64,000 nucleotides of DNA, from the NCBI GenBank assembly GCA_963792385.1, contig CAWBVZ010000006.1, forward strand, positions 310,001 through 374,000, in the 5' to 3' direction. The notes below the pieces were generated by a model. The model was not told where the DNA came from, did no database searches, and worked only from the letters and a program-made list of their open reading frames with translations. A program made the translations under genes and the position numbers. The DNA comes from DASSUW01 sp963792385. GTDB lineage: Bacteria > Actinomycetota > Thermoleophilia > Solirubrobacterales > Solirubrobacteraceae. Positions 9,645 through 17,226 of the stretch are shown here, piece after piece (position 1 is the stretch's first letter; every line of letters starts with the position of its first letter).

Positions 9645-10760
9645 ATGTCACAGCAGTCCTTCGCCGATCTCGGCGTTTCGCGTGCGGTTGCCGGCGCCCT
9701 CAAGGAGCGCGGCATCCACGCCCCCTTCCCCATTCAGAAGCTTGTGATCGCCGACGTGCTCGCCGGTCGCGACGTGCTCGCCAAGTCCCCCACGGGGTCC
9801 GGCAAGACGCTCGCGTTCGGCGTGCCGATCGTCGACATGATCGCCCCCGACGCCCGCCGCCCGGCGGCGCTGGTGCTCGCCCCGACGCGTGAGCTCGCGA
9901 GCCAGATCGTCGACGCGCTGCGCGCGGTAGCGAAGGCCCGCAACCTCTCCGTGGCCGCCGTCTACGGCGGCGTCGGCTTCGAGAAGCAGACCCGCGACGC
10001 ACAGCGCGCGCACATCCTCGTGGCGACGCCGGGCCGCCTGGAGGACCTCCTCCAGCGCCGCGCCTTCAAGCTCGACCAGGTCCAGACGCTCGTGCTCGAC
10101 GAGGCCGACCGGATGCTCGACATGGGCTTCCGCCCGGCCGTCGACCGGATCGTCGCCATGTGCCCGGCCAAGCGCCAGACGCTGTTCTTCTCCGCCACGC
10201 TCGACGGCGAGGCGGGCCGCATCGCCAAGCTCTACACGCACAACGCCGTGCGGCACGAGCACACGCCGCCCGAGCGCCAGATCGCCGATATCGAGCACCG
10301 CTTCCTCGCGGTCGAGCGCGATGACCGGATCGGCGCGCTGGTCGGCCAGCTCCAGTCCGACGACCACGACCGCACGCTCGTGTTCGTGCGCACCAAGCGC
10401 GGCGCCGACCGTCTCGTCCGGCGCCTCTCAGGGCACGGCGTGGAGGCCGTCGCGATGCACGGCGACAAGTCGCAGCGCCAGCGCGAGAAGGCGCTCGCCT
10501 CGTTCGAGGCCGGCCGCGTCGACACGCTGGTGGCGACCGACGTCGCCGCCCGCGGCATCGACGTCAGCGACATCTCGCACGTGATCAACTTCGACCCCCC
10601 GGCCGACCGCGAGGGCTACGTGCACCGCATCGGCCGCACCGGGCGGGCGGGCCGCACCGGCGTCGGCATCACGTTCTTCGGCTCGGAGCACCACCGGGAC
10701 GTCGAGAAGATCGCCGACCAGCTCCGGCTGAAGTCGGAGTTCCGGGCGGCGCTTTCCTAG
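9645..10760 (+). CDS. DEAD-box ATP-dependent RNA helicase
   Basis: 371 residues, a minimal helicase core without long tails. Start ATG 9645 follows GCAGGAG; the reading frame is open further upstream but without similarity. Q-motif region FADLGVS...PFPIQ, motif I SPTGSGKT (about 48), Ia PTREL, DEAD box VLDEADRML, SAT motif FFSAT, and motif VI HRIGRTGRAGR are all visible. Function is RNA duplex unwinding in ribosome assembly or mRNA turnover, often cold-induced. The 137-nt leader after the cfa stop could hold its own promoter (TAGACT at about 9514) and an autoregulatory UTR; no structure was proven. Confidence 0.93.
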   Translation: MSQQSFADLGVSRAVAGALKERGIHAPFPIQKLVIADVLAGRDVLAKSPTGSGKTLAFGVPIVDMIAPDARRPAALVLAPTRELASQIVDALRAVAKARNLSVAAVYGGVGFEKQTRDAQRAHILVATPGRLEDLLQRRAFKLDQVQTLVLDEADRMLDMGFRPAVDRIVAMCPAKRQTLFFSATLDGEAGRIAKLYTHNAVRHEHTPPERQIADIEHRFLAVERDDRIGALVGQLQSDDHDRTLVFVRTKRGADRLVRRLSGHGVEAVAMHGDKSQRQREKALASFEAGRVDTLVATDVAARGIDVSDISHVINFDPPADREGYVHRIGRTGRAGRTGVGITFFGSEHHRDVEKIADQLRLKSEFRAALS

Positions 10761-10773
10761 CTCGCGCGAACCC

Positions 10774-10799
10774 CGCCCGGCGCGACTGCGCCGGGCGGT
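10774..10799 (+). terminator. Perfect 11-bp stem-loop between helicase and protease genes
   Basis: CCGCCCGGCGC, loop GACT, GCGCCGGGCGG. It starts 14 nt after the helicase stop and ends 18 nt before the convergent protease stop, so it can serve both directions. No T-run follows. Confidence 0.6.
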
Positions 10800-10817
10800 G
10801 ACCAGCCCCTCGCCCGC

Positions 10818-11627
10818 TCAGTCCACGCCGGCGGGCGCCTGCGTGCGGATCCACTCGCGCAGCAGCGTGTCGCCCACGCGGGCGTAGACGCCCGGCTTGT
10901 TGGGGCGCGCGCAGCCCTCGCCGAAGCTCGTCGCGCCGACGACCTTCAGCGCGCCCGCGGCGTCGCGGCCGAACAGCGGGCCGCCCGAATCGCCCTGGCA
11001 GGTGTCGACCCCGCCCTGCGGGAAGCCGGCACAGACCATCGTCTGCGGGTCGAAGTCGCTGTACGCCCCGGCGCACGAGGCGTCGGTCGTGATCGGGACC
11101 TGCGCCGCCTGCAGCGTGTCCGGCGTGTCGCCGCCCTCCGACGTCGTGCCGAAGCCGACGATCGTCTCGAGCGTGCTCGGAGCCCACAGCGACGCGCCTC
11201 CGGCGCCGACGACCTTCGCCGGCGCCTTCGTCGACGCGGTTGACAGCTCGAGCAACGTGATGTCGTAGCCGGCGTTGACGAGGTAGTTCGGCTGCACGAT
11301 CGCGCGCTTCACGGGCACCTTCTCGCCCTGACCGGGCGTGACGGAGCCGATGCGCACGGTGATCAGCTGCGGCGGCCAGGCGGCCGGCGTGCCGACCGCG
11401 CCGCCGGTGATGGAGCCGCAGTGGCCTGCCGTCAGCACCCACGTCGGGGCGATCAGCGTGCCGGTGCACAGGAACGCGTTGCCGAAGGTGATCTCGGCGA
11501 CCGCCGGGTAGGCGCCCGGCGCGGCGTCATGGCCGCCGACGATGGCGGACGAGGGCGCGGCGATGATCGCGAGGCACGCGCCGGCCGTGGCGAGAGCGAG
11601 TGAAAGTCTGCGCAGAAGGTGGCTCAT
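10818..11627 (-). CDS. Secreted trypsin-like serine protease (S1 family)
   Basis: 269 residues from ATG 11627. A signal peptide occupies residues 1-28 (hydrophobic stretch ending APSSA), directly followed by IVGG, the classical N-terminus of a mature chymotrypsin-fold protease; so the signal cut itself may yield active enzyme. The triad is visible: His69 in TAGHC, Asp122 in YDITLL and Ser214 in GDSGGP; Asp208 in VDTCQGD is at the position that gives trypsin-like Arg/Lys preference. Several Cys pairs support an extracellular fold. Divergent from the VOC dioxygenase gene with an ~80-nt shared promoter region. Confidence 0.92.
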   Translation of the reverse strand: MSHLLRRLSLALATAGACLAIIAAPSSAIVGGHDAAPGAYPAVAEITFGNAFLCTGTLIAPTWVLTAGHCGSITGGAVGTPAAWPPQLITVRIGSVTPGQGEKVPVKRAIVQPNYLVNAGYDITLLELSTASTKAPAKVVGAGGASLWAPSTLETIVGFGTTSEGGDTPDTLQAAQVPITTDASCAGAYSDFDPQTMVCAGFPQGGVDTCQGDSGGPLFGRDAAGALKVVGATSFGEGCARPNKPGVYARVGDTLLREWIRTQAPAGVD

Positions 11628-11643
11628 ACCGCTCCAAACGAGA

Positions 11644-11674
11644 GCGGGCACCCAAACTTGCGGGCGGGCACTCA
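11644..11674. promoter_or_regulatory. Direct repeat GCGGGCACYCA, 20 bp apart, in divergent promoter region
   Basis: GCGGGCACCCA at 11644-11654 and GCGGGCACTCA at 11664-11674, spaced exactly two helical turns. The pair lies between the divergent protease and dioxygenase starts, an operator-like arrangement. The regulator is unknown. Confidence 0.3.
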
Positions 11675-11707
11675 GGCACGTTGCGCGATGTGGTTTCCTC
11701 CTTCTAC

Positions 11708-12637
11708 ATGGATCTTGAAGGCATCCACCACATCACCGCGATCACCGGCGACGCGCCACGGAACCTCGATTTCTATACGCGCGTGCTCGGGTTGCGGCTC
11801 GTGGCCAAGACCGTGAACCAGGACGATCCGACCGTCTACCACCTGTTCTACGCCGACGAACAGGGGCGGGCCGGCTCCGAGCTGACGTTCTTCGAGTACC
11901 CCGGCGCAACGCCCGGCCGCGCCGGGGCCGGCATGGTCCACACGATCGTGTCGCGCGTCGGCTCGCCCGCAGCGCTCGACTTCTGGGAGCAGCGCCTGGG
12001 TGCCGACGGCATCGAAGTCGAACGCGACGACGACGCGCTCCGGTTCGCCGACTTCGAGGGCCTCGGCCACGAGCTCGCGGTACGCCCCGGCGTCGACGAG
12101 CCGCTGGCGGCCGAGCATCCCGAGATCCCGATCAAGCACGCGCTCCAGGGGTTCGACGGCGTGCGCGCGTACAGCGCCGACCCGGATCGCAGCCAGGCGC
12201 TGCTCGAGAAGGTGCTATCGGCGCGGCGCGTCGGCGAAGCCACCTGGGAGCTGCGCGGGAAGCGCCGCGGCGGGACGATCCACTACGACCTCGCACCGAG
12301 CACCGCCGGGCGGCAGAGCGCCGGCACCGTGCACCACATCGCGTGGGGCACCACCGTCTCCGAGCACCCGCGCTGGCTCGAGATCCTCAACCTCACAGGG
12401 GTCGCGAACAGCGGCGTGATCGACCGCCACTACTTCCACTCGATCTACTTCCGCGAGCCCAGCGGCGTGCTGTTCGAGATCGCCGACAACGCTCCCGGGT
12501 TCACCGTCGACGTCCCACTCGACCAGCTCGGCTCCGTCGTGATCCTGCCGCCGCAGCTCGAGCCGTTCCGGTCCGAGATCGAGGGCCGGCTGACGCCTCT
12601 GCCCGACCCGCGCGCGGGCCGCGTACCTACCAGGTGA
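11708..12637 (+). CDS. VOC-family ring-cleaving dioxygenase (MhqO/LinE-like)
   Basis: 309 residues from ATG 11708 (MDLEGIHHITAITGDAPRN); a GTG a few codons earlier is also possible. Two vicinal-oxygen-chelate modules: the first contains GIHHIT with a metal-ligand His and the second contains TVHHIAWGT and FEIADNAPGF, giving the second His and the Glu ligand. Proteins of this shape (MhqO, hydroquinone-type ring-cleavage dioxygenases) open hydroquinone or catechol rings with Fe(II) and O2. The maleylacetate reductase and esterase about 3 kb away would fit a quinone or hydroquinone detoxification route. The end overlaps the convergent M1 peptidase by 11 nt. Confidence 0.85.
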   Translation: MDLEGIHHITAITGDAPRNLDFYTRVLGLRLVAKTVNQDDPTVYHLFYADEQGRAGSELTFFEYPGATPGRAGAGMVHTIVSRVGSPAALDFWEQRLGADGIEVERDDDALRFADFEGLGHELAVRPGVDEPLAAEHPEIPIKHALQGFDGVRAYSADPDRSQALLEKVLSARRVGEATWELRGKRRGGTIHYDLAPSTAGRQSAGTVHHIAWGTTVSEHPRWLEILNLTGVANSGVIDRHYFHSIYFREPSGVLFEIADNAPGFTVDVPLDQLGSVVILPPQLEPFRSEIEGRLTPLPDPRAGRVPTR

Positions 12638-14000
12638 CCGGCCTCACCGGCCGGTAGAGCCAGACGTCGAAGAACCGGTCGAGCTGCCGGTGGCTCTTGC
12701 GCTCGGCGAGCGCGATGAAGTCGGCGGTCGTGACGTTGCCGTCGCGGTTCTCGGCATACCAGGCGCGCAGGATCGCAAGGAACGTGCCGGTGCCGATCTT
12801 TCCGCGCAGCGCTTGCAGCGTCATCGCGCCGCGGTCGTACGGCACGTCGGTGAACATCACCTCCGGCCCCGACAGCGCGGCCGGCGGCTCGCTCCAGAAC
12901 GGGTCGTCGGCCGGGTGGGCGGCATACGCGTCGTTGAAGCGGTCGGCCGCCGAGTCGCCGCCGTGCCGTTCGTCGTAGATCCACTCGGTCCAGGTCGCGA
13001 AGCCCTCGTTGAGCCAGATGTCCGGCCATACGGTCAGCGCCACGCTGTTCCCCCACCACTGGTGCGCGAGCTCGTGGACGACGGTCGCGAGGTCCGGGGC
13101 GACGTCGTAGTTGGGCTTGGTCTGGGACTCCAGCGCGTAGCCGACGTCCGACTGATCGACGATCGCGCCGGCGCTGCTGAACGGGTAGCGGCCGTAGAGC
13201 CCGGACAGGAAGTCGAGGATCTCCGGCTCGTTGGCGAGCACCGCCCACGCGGACACCTGGCTCGGGTCGACGGCGTCGTAGATCGGAAGGCCGTCGCGGG
13301 TGCGCGAGACGCGCAGCTCGAAGACTCCGTTGGTGGCGGTCGCGAGGTAGGAGGCCATCGGCGAGTCCTCCGCCCACCGCCAGGTCGTTCTGCCGTGCCG
13401 GGTCGCCTTTGAGAGCAGCCGGCCGTTCGCGAGTGCGGTGATGCCCGCGGGCACGTTGATCTCGAAGTCGTAGGTCGCCTTGTCGCGCGGGTTGTCGTTG
13501 GCCGGGAACCAGCCGGGCGAGCCCTGCGGCTCACCGACCACGAACGCACCGTCCTCGGTGGTGACCCAGCCCTCGAGCGCCTCATCGGGGTCGACGACCA
13601 CCTCTGGCTGCCCGCCGTAGCCGACGGTGACGGTGAACGAGCGGCCCGCGTGGAGCGGGTCCCGCGGGATCACGGTCAGCTCCTGGCCCGCGCGCGTGAA
13701 GCGCGCGTCACGGCCGTCGACCCGCAGCGTGTTGATGCGGAAGCCGCGCAGGTCGAGGTTGAAGCGCGACAGGCCCTGCGTCGCTCGGGCGGAGATCACC
13801 GCGCGGCCGTCGAGCCGGTTGGTCGCGCGCGTGTAGTCGAGCTTCAGCGAGTAGTGCTTGACGTCGTAGCCGCCGTTCCCGGCGAGCGGGAAGAACGGGT
13901 CATCGAGCCCCGGCGAGCCGGCCCCCACCGGGTGCGCGACCGCCGGCGCCGCGAGGACGAGCATGGCGGCGAGGGTTCCGATCGGGACGCGAAGGCTCAT
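12627..14000 (-). CDS. Secreted M1-family zinc metallopeptidase
   Basis: 457 residues. Signal peptide 1-22 (VLAAPAVAHP). The N-terminal beta domain resembles aminopeptidase N: HYSLKLDY, GWVTTEDGAFVVGEPQGSPGWFPANDNPRDKATYDF. The zinc site HELAHQWWG plus NEGFATW (HExxH-18-E) lies around residues 305-335 and is intact. The canonical GAMEN exopeptidase loop is replaced by VGYALESQTKPN, so free-N-terminus specificity may differ. It lacks the C-terminal alpha-helical domain of full-length PepN, which is common in short bacterial M1 enzymes. Probably cleaves peptides outside the cell. Confidence 0.9.
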   Translation of the reverse strand: MSLRVPIGTLAAMLVLAAPAVAHPVGAGSPGLDDPFFPLAGNGGYDVKHYSLKLDYTRATNRLDGRAVISARATQGLSRFNLDLRGFRINTLRVDGRDARFTRAGQELTVIPRDPLHAGRSFTVTVGYGGQPEVVVDPDEALEGWVTTEDGAFVVGEPQGSPGWFPANDNPRDKATYDFEINVPAGITALANGRLLSKATRHGRTTWRWAEDSPMASYLATATNGVFELRVSRTRDGLPIYDAVDPSQVSAWAVLANEPEILDFLSGLYGRYPFSSAGAIVDQSDVGYALESQTKPNYDVAPDLATVVHELAHQWWGNSVALTVWPDIWLNEGFATWTEWIYDERHGGDSAADRFNDAYAAHPADDPFWSEPPAALSGPEVMFTDVPYDRGAMTLQALRGKIGTGTFLAILRAWYAENRDGNVTTADFIALAERKSHRQLDRFFDVWLYRPVRPVTW

Positions 14001-14038
14001 GCGACGACCCTAGACGCCCTAGGGATGGGTGTGAACCC

Positions 14039-14066
14039 CTTGGGGTACGGCTGGCCGCACCCCAAG
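14039..14066. repeat. 8-bp inverted repeat in the M1/oxidoreductase divergent promoter region
   Basis: CTTGGGGT (14039-14046) and ACCCCAAG (14059-14066) are perfectly complementary around a 12-nt spacer. It sits about 40 nt upstream of the M1 peptidase ATG and about 110 nt upstream of the FAD oxidoreductase start. May be an operator; otherwise the 178-nt gap is featureless. Confidence 0.3.
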
Positions 14067-14178
14067 ACTCCCGCCGGGACAAGATGGGGGTGATCGTTTG
14101 GGGGTCCCCTCGATGACCGGGGTGCGCCGCAGGTAGATGCTCCCGTCCATGATCACCTGCACGGAGGCCTCCGCCACC

Positions 14179-15342
14179 ATGTCCCTCTCGCTCCTGCGGC
14201 CCGGCGACGTGGGCTGGGACGCCGCCCGGCGGGCATTCGACCTCGCCGTCGACCAGCGCCCGGCGCTGGTCGCGCTTCCGCTCGACGAGCGCGACGTCGT
14301 GGCCGCGGTCCGTCATGCGCGGTCCGCCGGCCTGCGCGTCGTCCCGCAGTGCGGCGGCCACGGCGCCGCCCGCCTCGGCCCGCTCGACGACGCGATGCTG
14401 CTGCGAACCAACGCGCTGGCGGGCGTGGAGATCGACGCGCGGGCGCACCGTGCACGCGTCCGGGCGGGCGCCCGCTGGGCCGACGTCGCTGACCGCGCGT
14501 CGTTCCTCGGCCTCGCCCCGGCCGGCGGCTTCTCGCGCGGCGGCGGCGTCGTCGGCCACGTGCTCGGCGACGGCATGGGCTGGCTCGCCCGCCGCCACGG
14601 GCTCGCCGCACGCAGCGTCACCGCGGTCGAGCTCGTGACCGCCGACGGCGAGCTTGTCCGCGCCGACCACGACCCGGAGCTGCTTCAGGCGCTGCACGGC
14701 GGCGGCGTCATCACCGCGCTCGAGCTCGAGCTGTACCCCGCCGACGATCTCTACGCCGGCGCGCTCTTCTTCGCCTTCGAGCGCGCGTCCGAGATCATGC
14801 ACGCATGGCGCGAGTGGACCGCCACGGCGCCCGCCGAGATCACCTCGGTCGCGCGGTTGATGCAATTCCCCGACCGCCACGACGTGCCGGAGATGGTGCG
14901 CGGCCGGTCGTACACGATCGTCGAGGCCGCCCACCTCGGCACCGAGGCCGAGGGAATGGAGCTGCTGCGGCCGCTGCGCGACCTGCGGCCGGAGCTCGAC
15001 ACGTTCTCGATCGTGCCGCCCTCGGCGCTCGGCCACCTGCACATGGACTCCGAGCACCCGGAGGCCCGACTGGCCGACGATGCGCTCGTCGGCGAGCTGC
15101 CGGCCGCGGCGATCGACGACCTCGTCGCGGTCACCGGCCCCGGCTCGGGCTCGCCGCTCGCGACCGTCGAGCTGCGCCACGCCAGCGGTGCGCTGGAGAC
15201 GCTCGAGCGCGGCTTCTTCACGCACGCGGCAGGCATGCCGACCGGCACGGCGTCGGCGGCGGCGATCGAGGCCCAGCTGGCGCTCGTGGCCGGCGCGCTC
15301 GCTCCCTACGGCGCCTTCCCGCTCAACCCAGCTCAGGCTTGA
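14179..15342 (+). CDS. FAD-binding (BBE/PCMH-type) oxidoreductase, short form
   Basis: 387 residues from ATG 14179, with GGAGG 11 nt upstream; a longer frame to 14137 exists. N-terminal FAD-binding PCMH domain: RVVPQCGGHGAARLG, VRAGARWADVADRA, GLAPAGGFSRGGGVVGHVLGDGMGWLARRHGL, SVTAVELVTADGE. The middle has YAGALFFAFERASEI, the substrate-domain start seen in berberine-bridge-like oxidases. The usual His or Cys flavinylation motif is not obvious (CGGHG may supply the His), and the C-terminal FAD-tethering segment is missing, so the enzyme is short. Oxidises an unknown alcohol or sugar. Confidence 0.75.
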   Translation: MSLSLLRPGDVGWDAARRAFDLAVDQRPALVALPLDERDVVAAVRHARSAGLRVVPQCGGHGAARLGPLDDAMLLRTNALAGVEIDARAHRARVRAGARWADVADRASFLGLAPAGGFSRGGGVVGHVLGDGMGWLARRHGLAARSVTAVELVTADGELVRADHDPELLQALHGGGVITALELELYPADDLYAGALFFAFERASEIMHAWREWTATAPAEITSVARLMQFPDRHDVPEMVRGRSYTIVEAAHLGTEAEGMELLRPLRDLRPELDTFSIVPPSALGHLHMDSEHPEARLADDALVGELPAAAIDDLVAVTGPGSGSPLATVELRHASGALETLERGFFTHAAGMPTGTASAAAIEAQLALVAGALAPYGAFPLNPAQA

Positions 15343-15397
15343 CGGGCCGGCGCCGGCACCAGGGGGTCCCCTCGTCCTGACGCCGGCTCCGGCCCGT
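15341..15397. terminator. 17-bp stem terminator hairpin between convergent genes
   Basis: Bases 15341-15357 pair with 15381-15397 with one mismatch; the loop carries a smaller AGGGG...CCCCT hairpin. It begins inside the oxidoreductase stop codon. A second inverted repeat, GAATCGCAA (15408-15416) with TTGCGATTC (15448-15456), lies next to it. The remaining gap to 15540 has no gene. Confidence 0.5.
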
Positions 15398-15540
15398 CTT
15401 CGCCTTCGAATCGCAAGCAGGGGCGGCACAACTTCGCAGGAGGAGAGTTGCGATTCTGCGCGCCGCCGTCCCGCTCGCTGTCGACAGATTGTCATTCGCC
15501 CGCCGGCGCCTCCACCGCCCGGCGGTCCGAATCGGGGCGT

Positions 15541-16578
15541 TCACGACTCGCCAGCCGGTCGGGTCCCGGCCCACGCTCGCTGCAACAACTCTCGCACCGG
15601 CTCGCCGGTCGCCTGCTCGACCGCGGCTGCCGCCTCGTCGAGGTCCTGCTCGCGTAGGCCGAGCGCGCGCAGGCTGGTCGGCGAGCCGACGCGCTCGGCC
15701 AGGTCGAAGACGCCGGTCGCGAGGTCGTCGGCGCCGAGCGCCGCCGCGAGCCGCGCGGCCGGCTCGGGCACGGTCGGCGCGTTGCGCGCCGTGACCTGCG
15801 GCAGCACGGCCGAGTGGGTCTCGGCGTGCGGCAGGTCGAACATGCCGCCGAGCACGTGGCAGATCTTGTGGTGCAGCGCGGTGCCGGCGACGCTGAGTGC
15901 CCAGCCGCCCAGGGCGGCGCCGTACAGCACCCGTCCGCGGGCGTCGAGGTCGTCCGGTGCCGCCACGATCGCATCGAGCCCCTCCCGGAGCGCCCGTGTG
16001 CCCTCCTCCGCGAGCAGCATCGTGACCGGCGTGGCGCCGGGCGACCACAGCGCGTCGACGCAGTGCGCGAGCGCGTTCATCGCACTCGGCCCGCTGACCG
16101 CGAGCGGCAGGTCGCGGCTCAGCTCCGGGTCGTAGATGACGGTCCGCGGGCGCACGGCCTCGTCGCGCGCGGTGCGCTTGCGGCCGCCCTCGCTGAGCCC
16201 GTAGAGCGCTGTCATCTCCGAGCCGGAGTAGGTCGTCGGCACGGCCACGAGCGGCACCTTCGCGGTGAGCGCGACCGCCTTCGCGAGCCCGATCGTGGAG
16301 CCGCCGCCGAGCGCGACGAGCCCGTCGGCCCCGAGCTCGGCGGCGCGCTCGCGCGCCTGCTCGGCCAGCTCGACCGGCACGTGACGGCGGACCTCGGAGA
16401 TCGCGCCGGCCCAGCGCGCGCCGGTCAGCCGCGCCGCGGCAGCGGCCGTCGAGCGGCCGTGGACCACCACCGCGCGCCGCACCCCGAGCCGGTCGAGCTC
16501 GTCGTCGAGGCGGTCGAGCGTGCCCGGCCCGAACACGATCCGCGCAGGCGGCTGGTCGTGTGTGAACGCCGCCGTCAT
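15541..16578 (-). CDS. Maleylacetate reductase (iron-containing alcohol dehydrogenase family)
   Basis: 345 residues from ATG 16578, whose ATGA overlaps the upstream esterase stop. Motifs: RIVFGPGTL, ALGGGSTIGLAKAVAL (nucleotide binding), VPLVAVPTTYSGSEMTALYGLSEGGRK, which is diagnostic for maleylacetate reductases, SAMNALAHCVDALW with a metal-type His, and ALHHKICHVLGGMFDLPHAETHSAVLP. It reduces (chloro)maleylacetate to 3-oxoadipate with NAD(P)H, the last step of hydroxyquinol, chlorocatechol and resorcinol catabolism. The ring-cleaving dioxygenase expected for that pathway could be the nearby VOC protein or lie elsewhere. Confidence 0.9.
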   Translation of the reverse strand: MTAAFTHDQPPARIVFGPGTLDRLDDELDRLGVRRAVVVHGRSTAAAAARLTGARWAGAISEVRRHVPVELAEQARERAAELGADGLVALGGGSTIGLAKAVALTAKVPLVAVPTTYSGSEMTALYGLSEGGRKRTARDEAVRPRTVIYDPELSRDLPLAVSGPSAMNALAHCVDALWSPGATPVTMLLAEEGTRALREGLDAIVAAPDDLDARGRVLYGAALGGWALSVAGTALHHKICHVLGGMFDLPHAETHSAVLPQVTARNAPTVPEPAARLAAALGADDLATGVFDLAERVGSPTSLRALGLREQDLDEAAAAVEQATGEPVRELLQRAWAGTRPAGES

Positions 16579-17216
16579 GGCACGGTCACGGCCCGGATCA
16601 TCGCCCGCAGCGCCTCGACCTCCTCCGGGCGGATCCCGTGCGGGCCGGCCTCGAACACGCGCTTGTCGACCGCGGCGCCGCCGGCGGCGAGGAGCCTCGC
16701 GCTCTCCTCGGTGCGGTCCCGCGGCACCCACGCATCCCCGTCGGCGGTCGTGATCAGGACCGGCGTGCCGGCCAGTCCCTGCGGATGGGTGAGCTCGGAG
16801 TCGGCCCCGATCAGCCCGCCGGTGAGGGCGGCGACGCCGCCGTAGCGCTGCGGCTTGCGAGCCGCGTACTCGAGCGTCAGGCAGGCGCCCTGGGAGAACC
16901 CCGCCAGCACGATCTGCTCAGCCGCCCAGCCGCCGCCGGCGAGCCGCTCGACCGCGGCGTCGTACGCCTCGAGCGCGTACGACAGCCACGGCTCGTTCTC
17001 GGCGACCGGCGCGGTGAAACGCTGCGGGTACCACGTGCGGCCGGCGGCGACCGGCACCAGCAGGTGGACGTCGTCGAGCGCGAGCCGGAGCGCGAGGTCG
17101 AGCATCGTCTCCGGCCACGCCCCGCGGCCGTGTACGAGGATCGCGGCCGCCGACGCCTCCTCGGCGGGTGGGCCGGACGTGAGCGGTGCGTAGGCGAGGT
17201 GCGGGTTGTCCGTCAG
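16575..17216 (-). CDS. Phospholipase/carboxylesterase-type alpha/beta hydrolase (MhqD-like)
   Basis: Nucleophile elbow GFSQGA, a late Asp (ITTADGDAWVP) and a His near the end (EAGPHGI) complete a Ser-Asp-His triad. The first ATG (17105) would give only 176 residues and would cut off the oxyanion segment AAILVHGRGAW, which lies in frame upstream and is clearly coding. No ATG, GTG or TTG precedes that motif before the neighbouring stop; CTG at 17216 (LTDNPHLAYAPL) is the only plausible start, giving 213 residues, the normal family length. Alternatively the start codon is altered or misassembled. Translationally coupled to the maleylacetate reductase gene. Confidence 0.75.
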   Translation of the reverse strand: MTDNPHLAYAPLTSGPPAEEASAAAILVHGRGAWPETMLDLALRLALDDVHLLVPVAAGRTWYPQRFTAPVAENEPWLSYALEAYDAAVERLAGGGWAAEQIVLAGFSQGACLTLEYAARKPQRYGGVAALTGGLIGADSELTHPQGLAGTPVLITTADGDAWVPRDRTEESARLLAAGGAAVDKRVFEAGPHGIRPEEVEALRAMIRAVTVP

Positions 17217-17226
17217 CGACCGGAAG

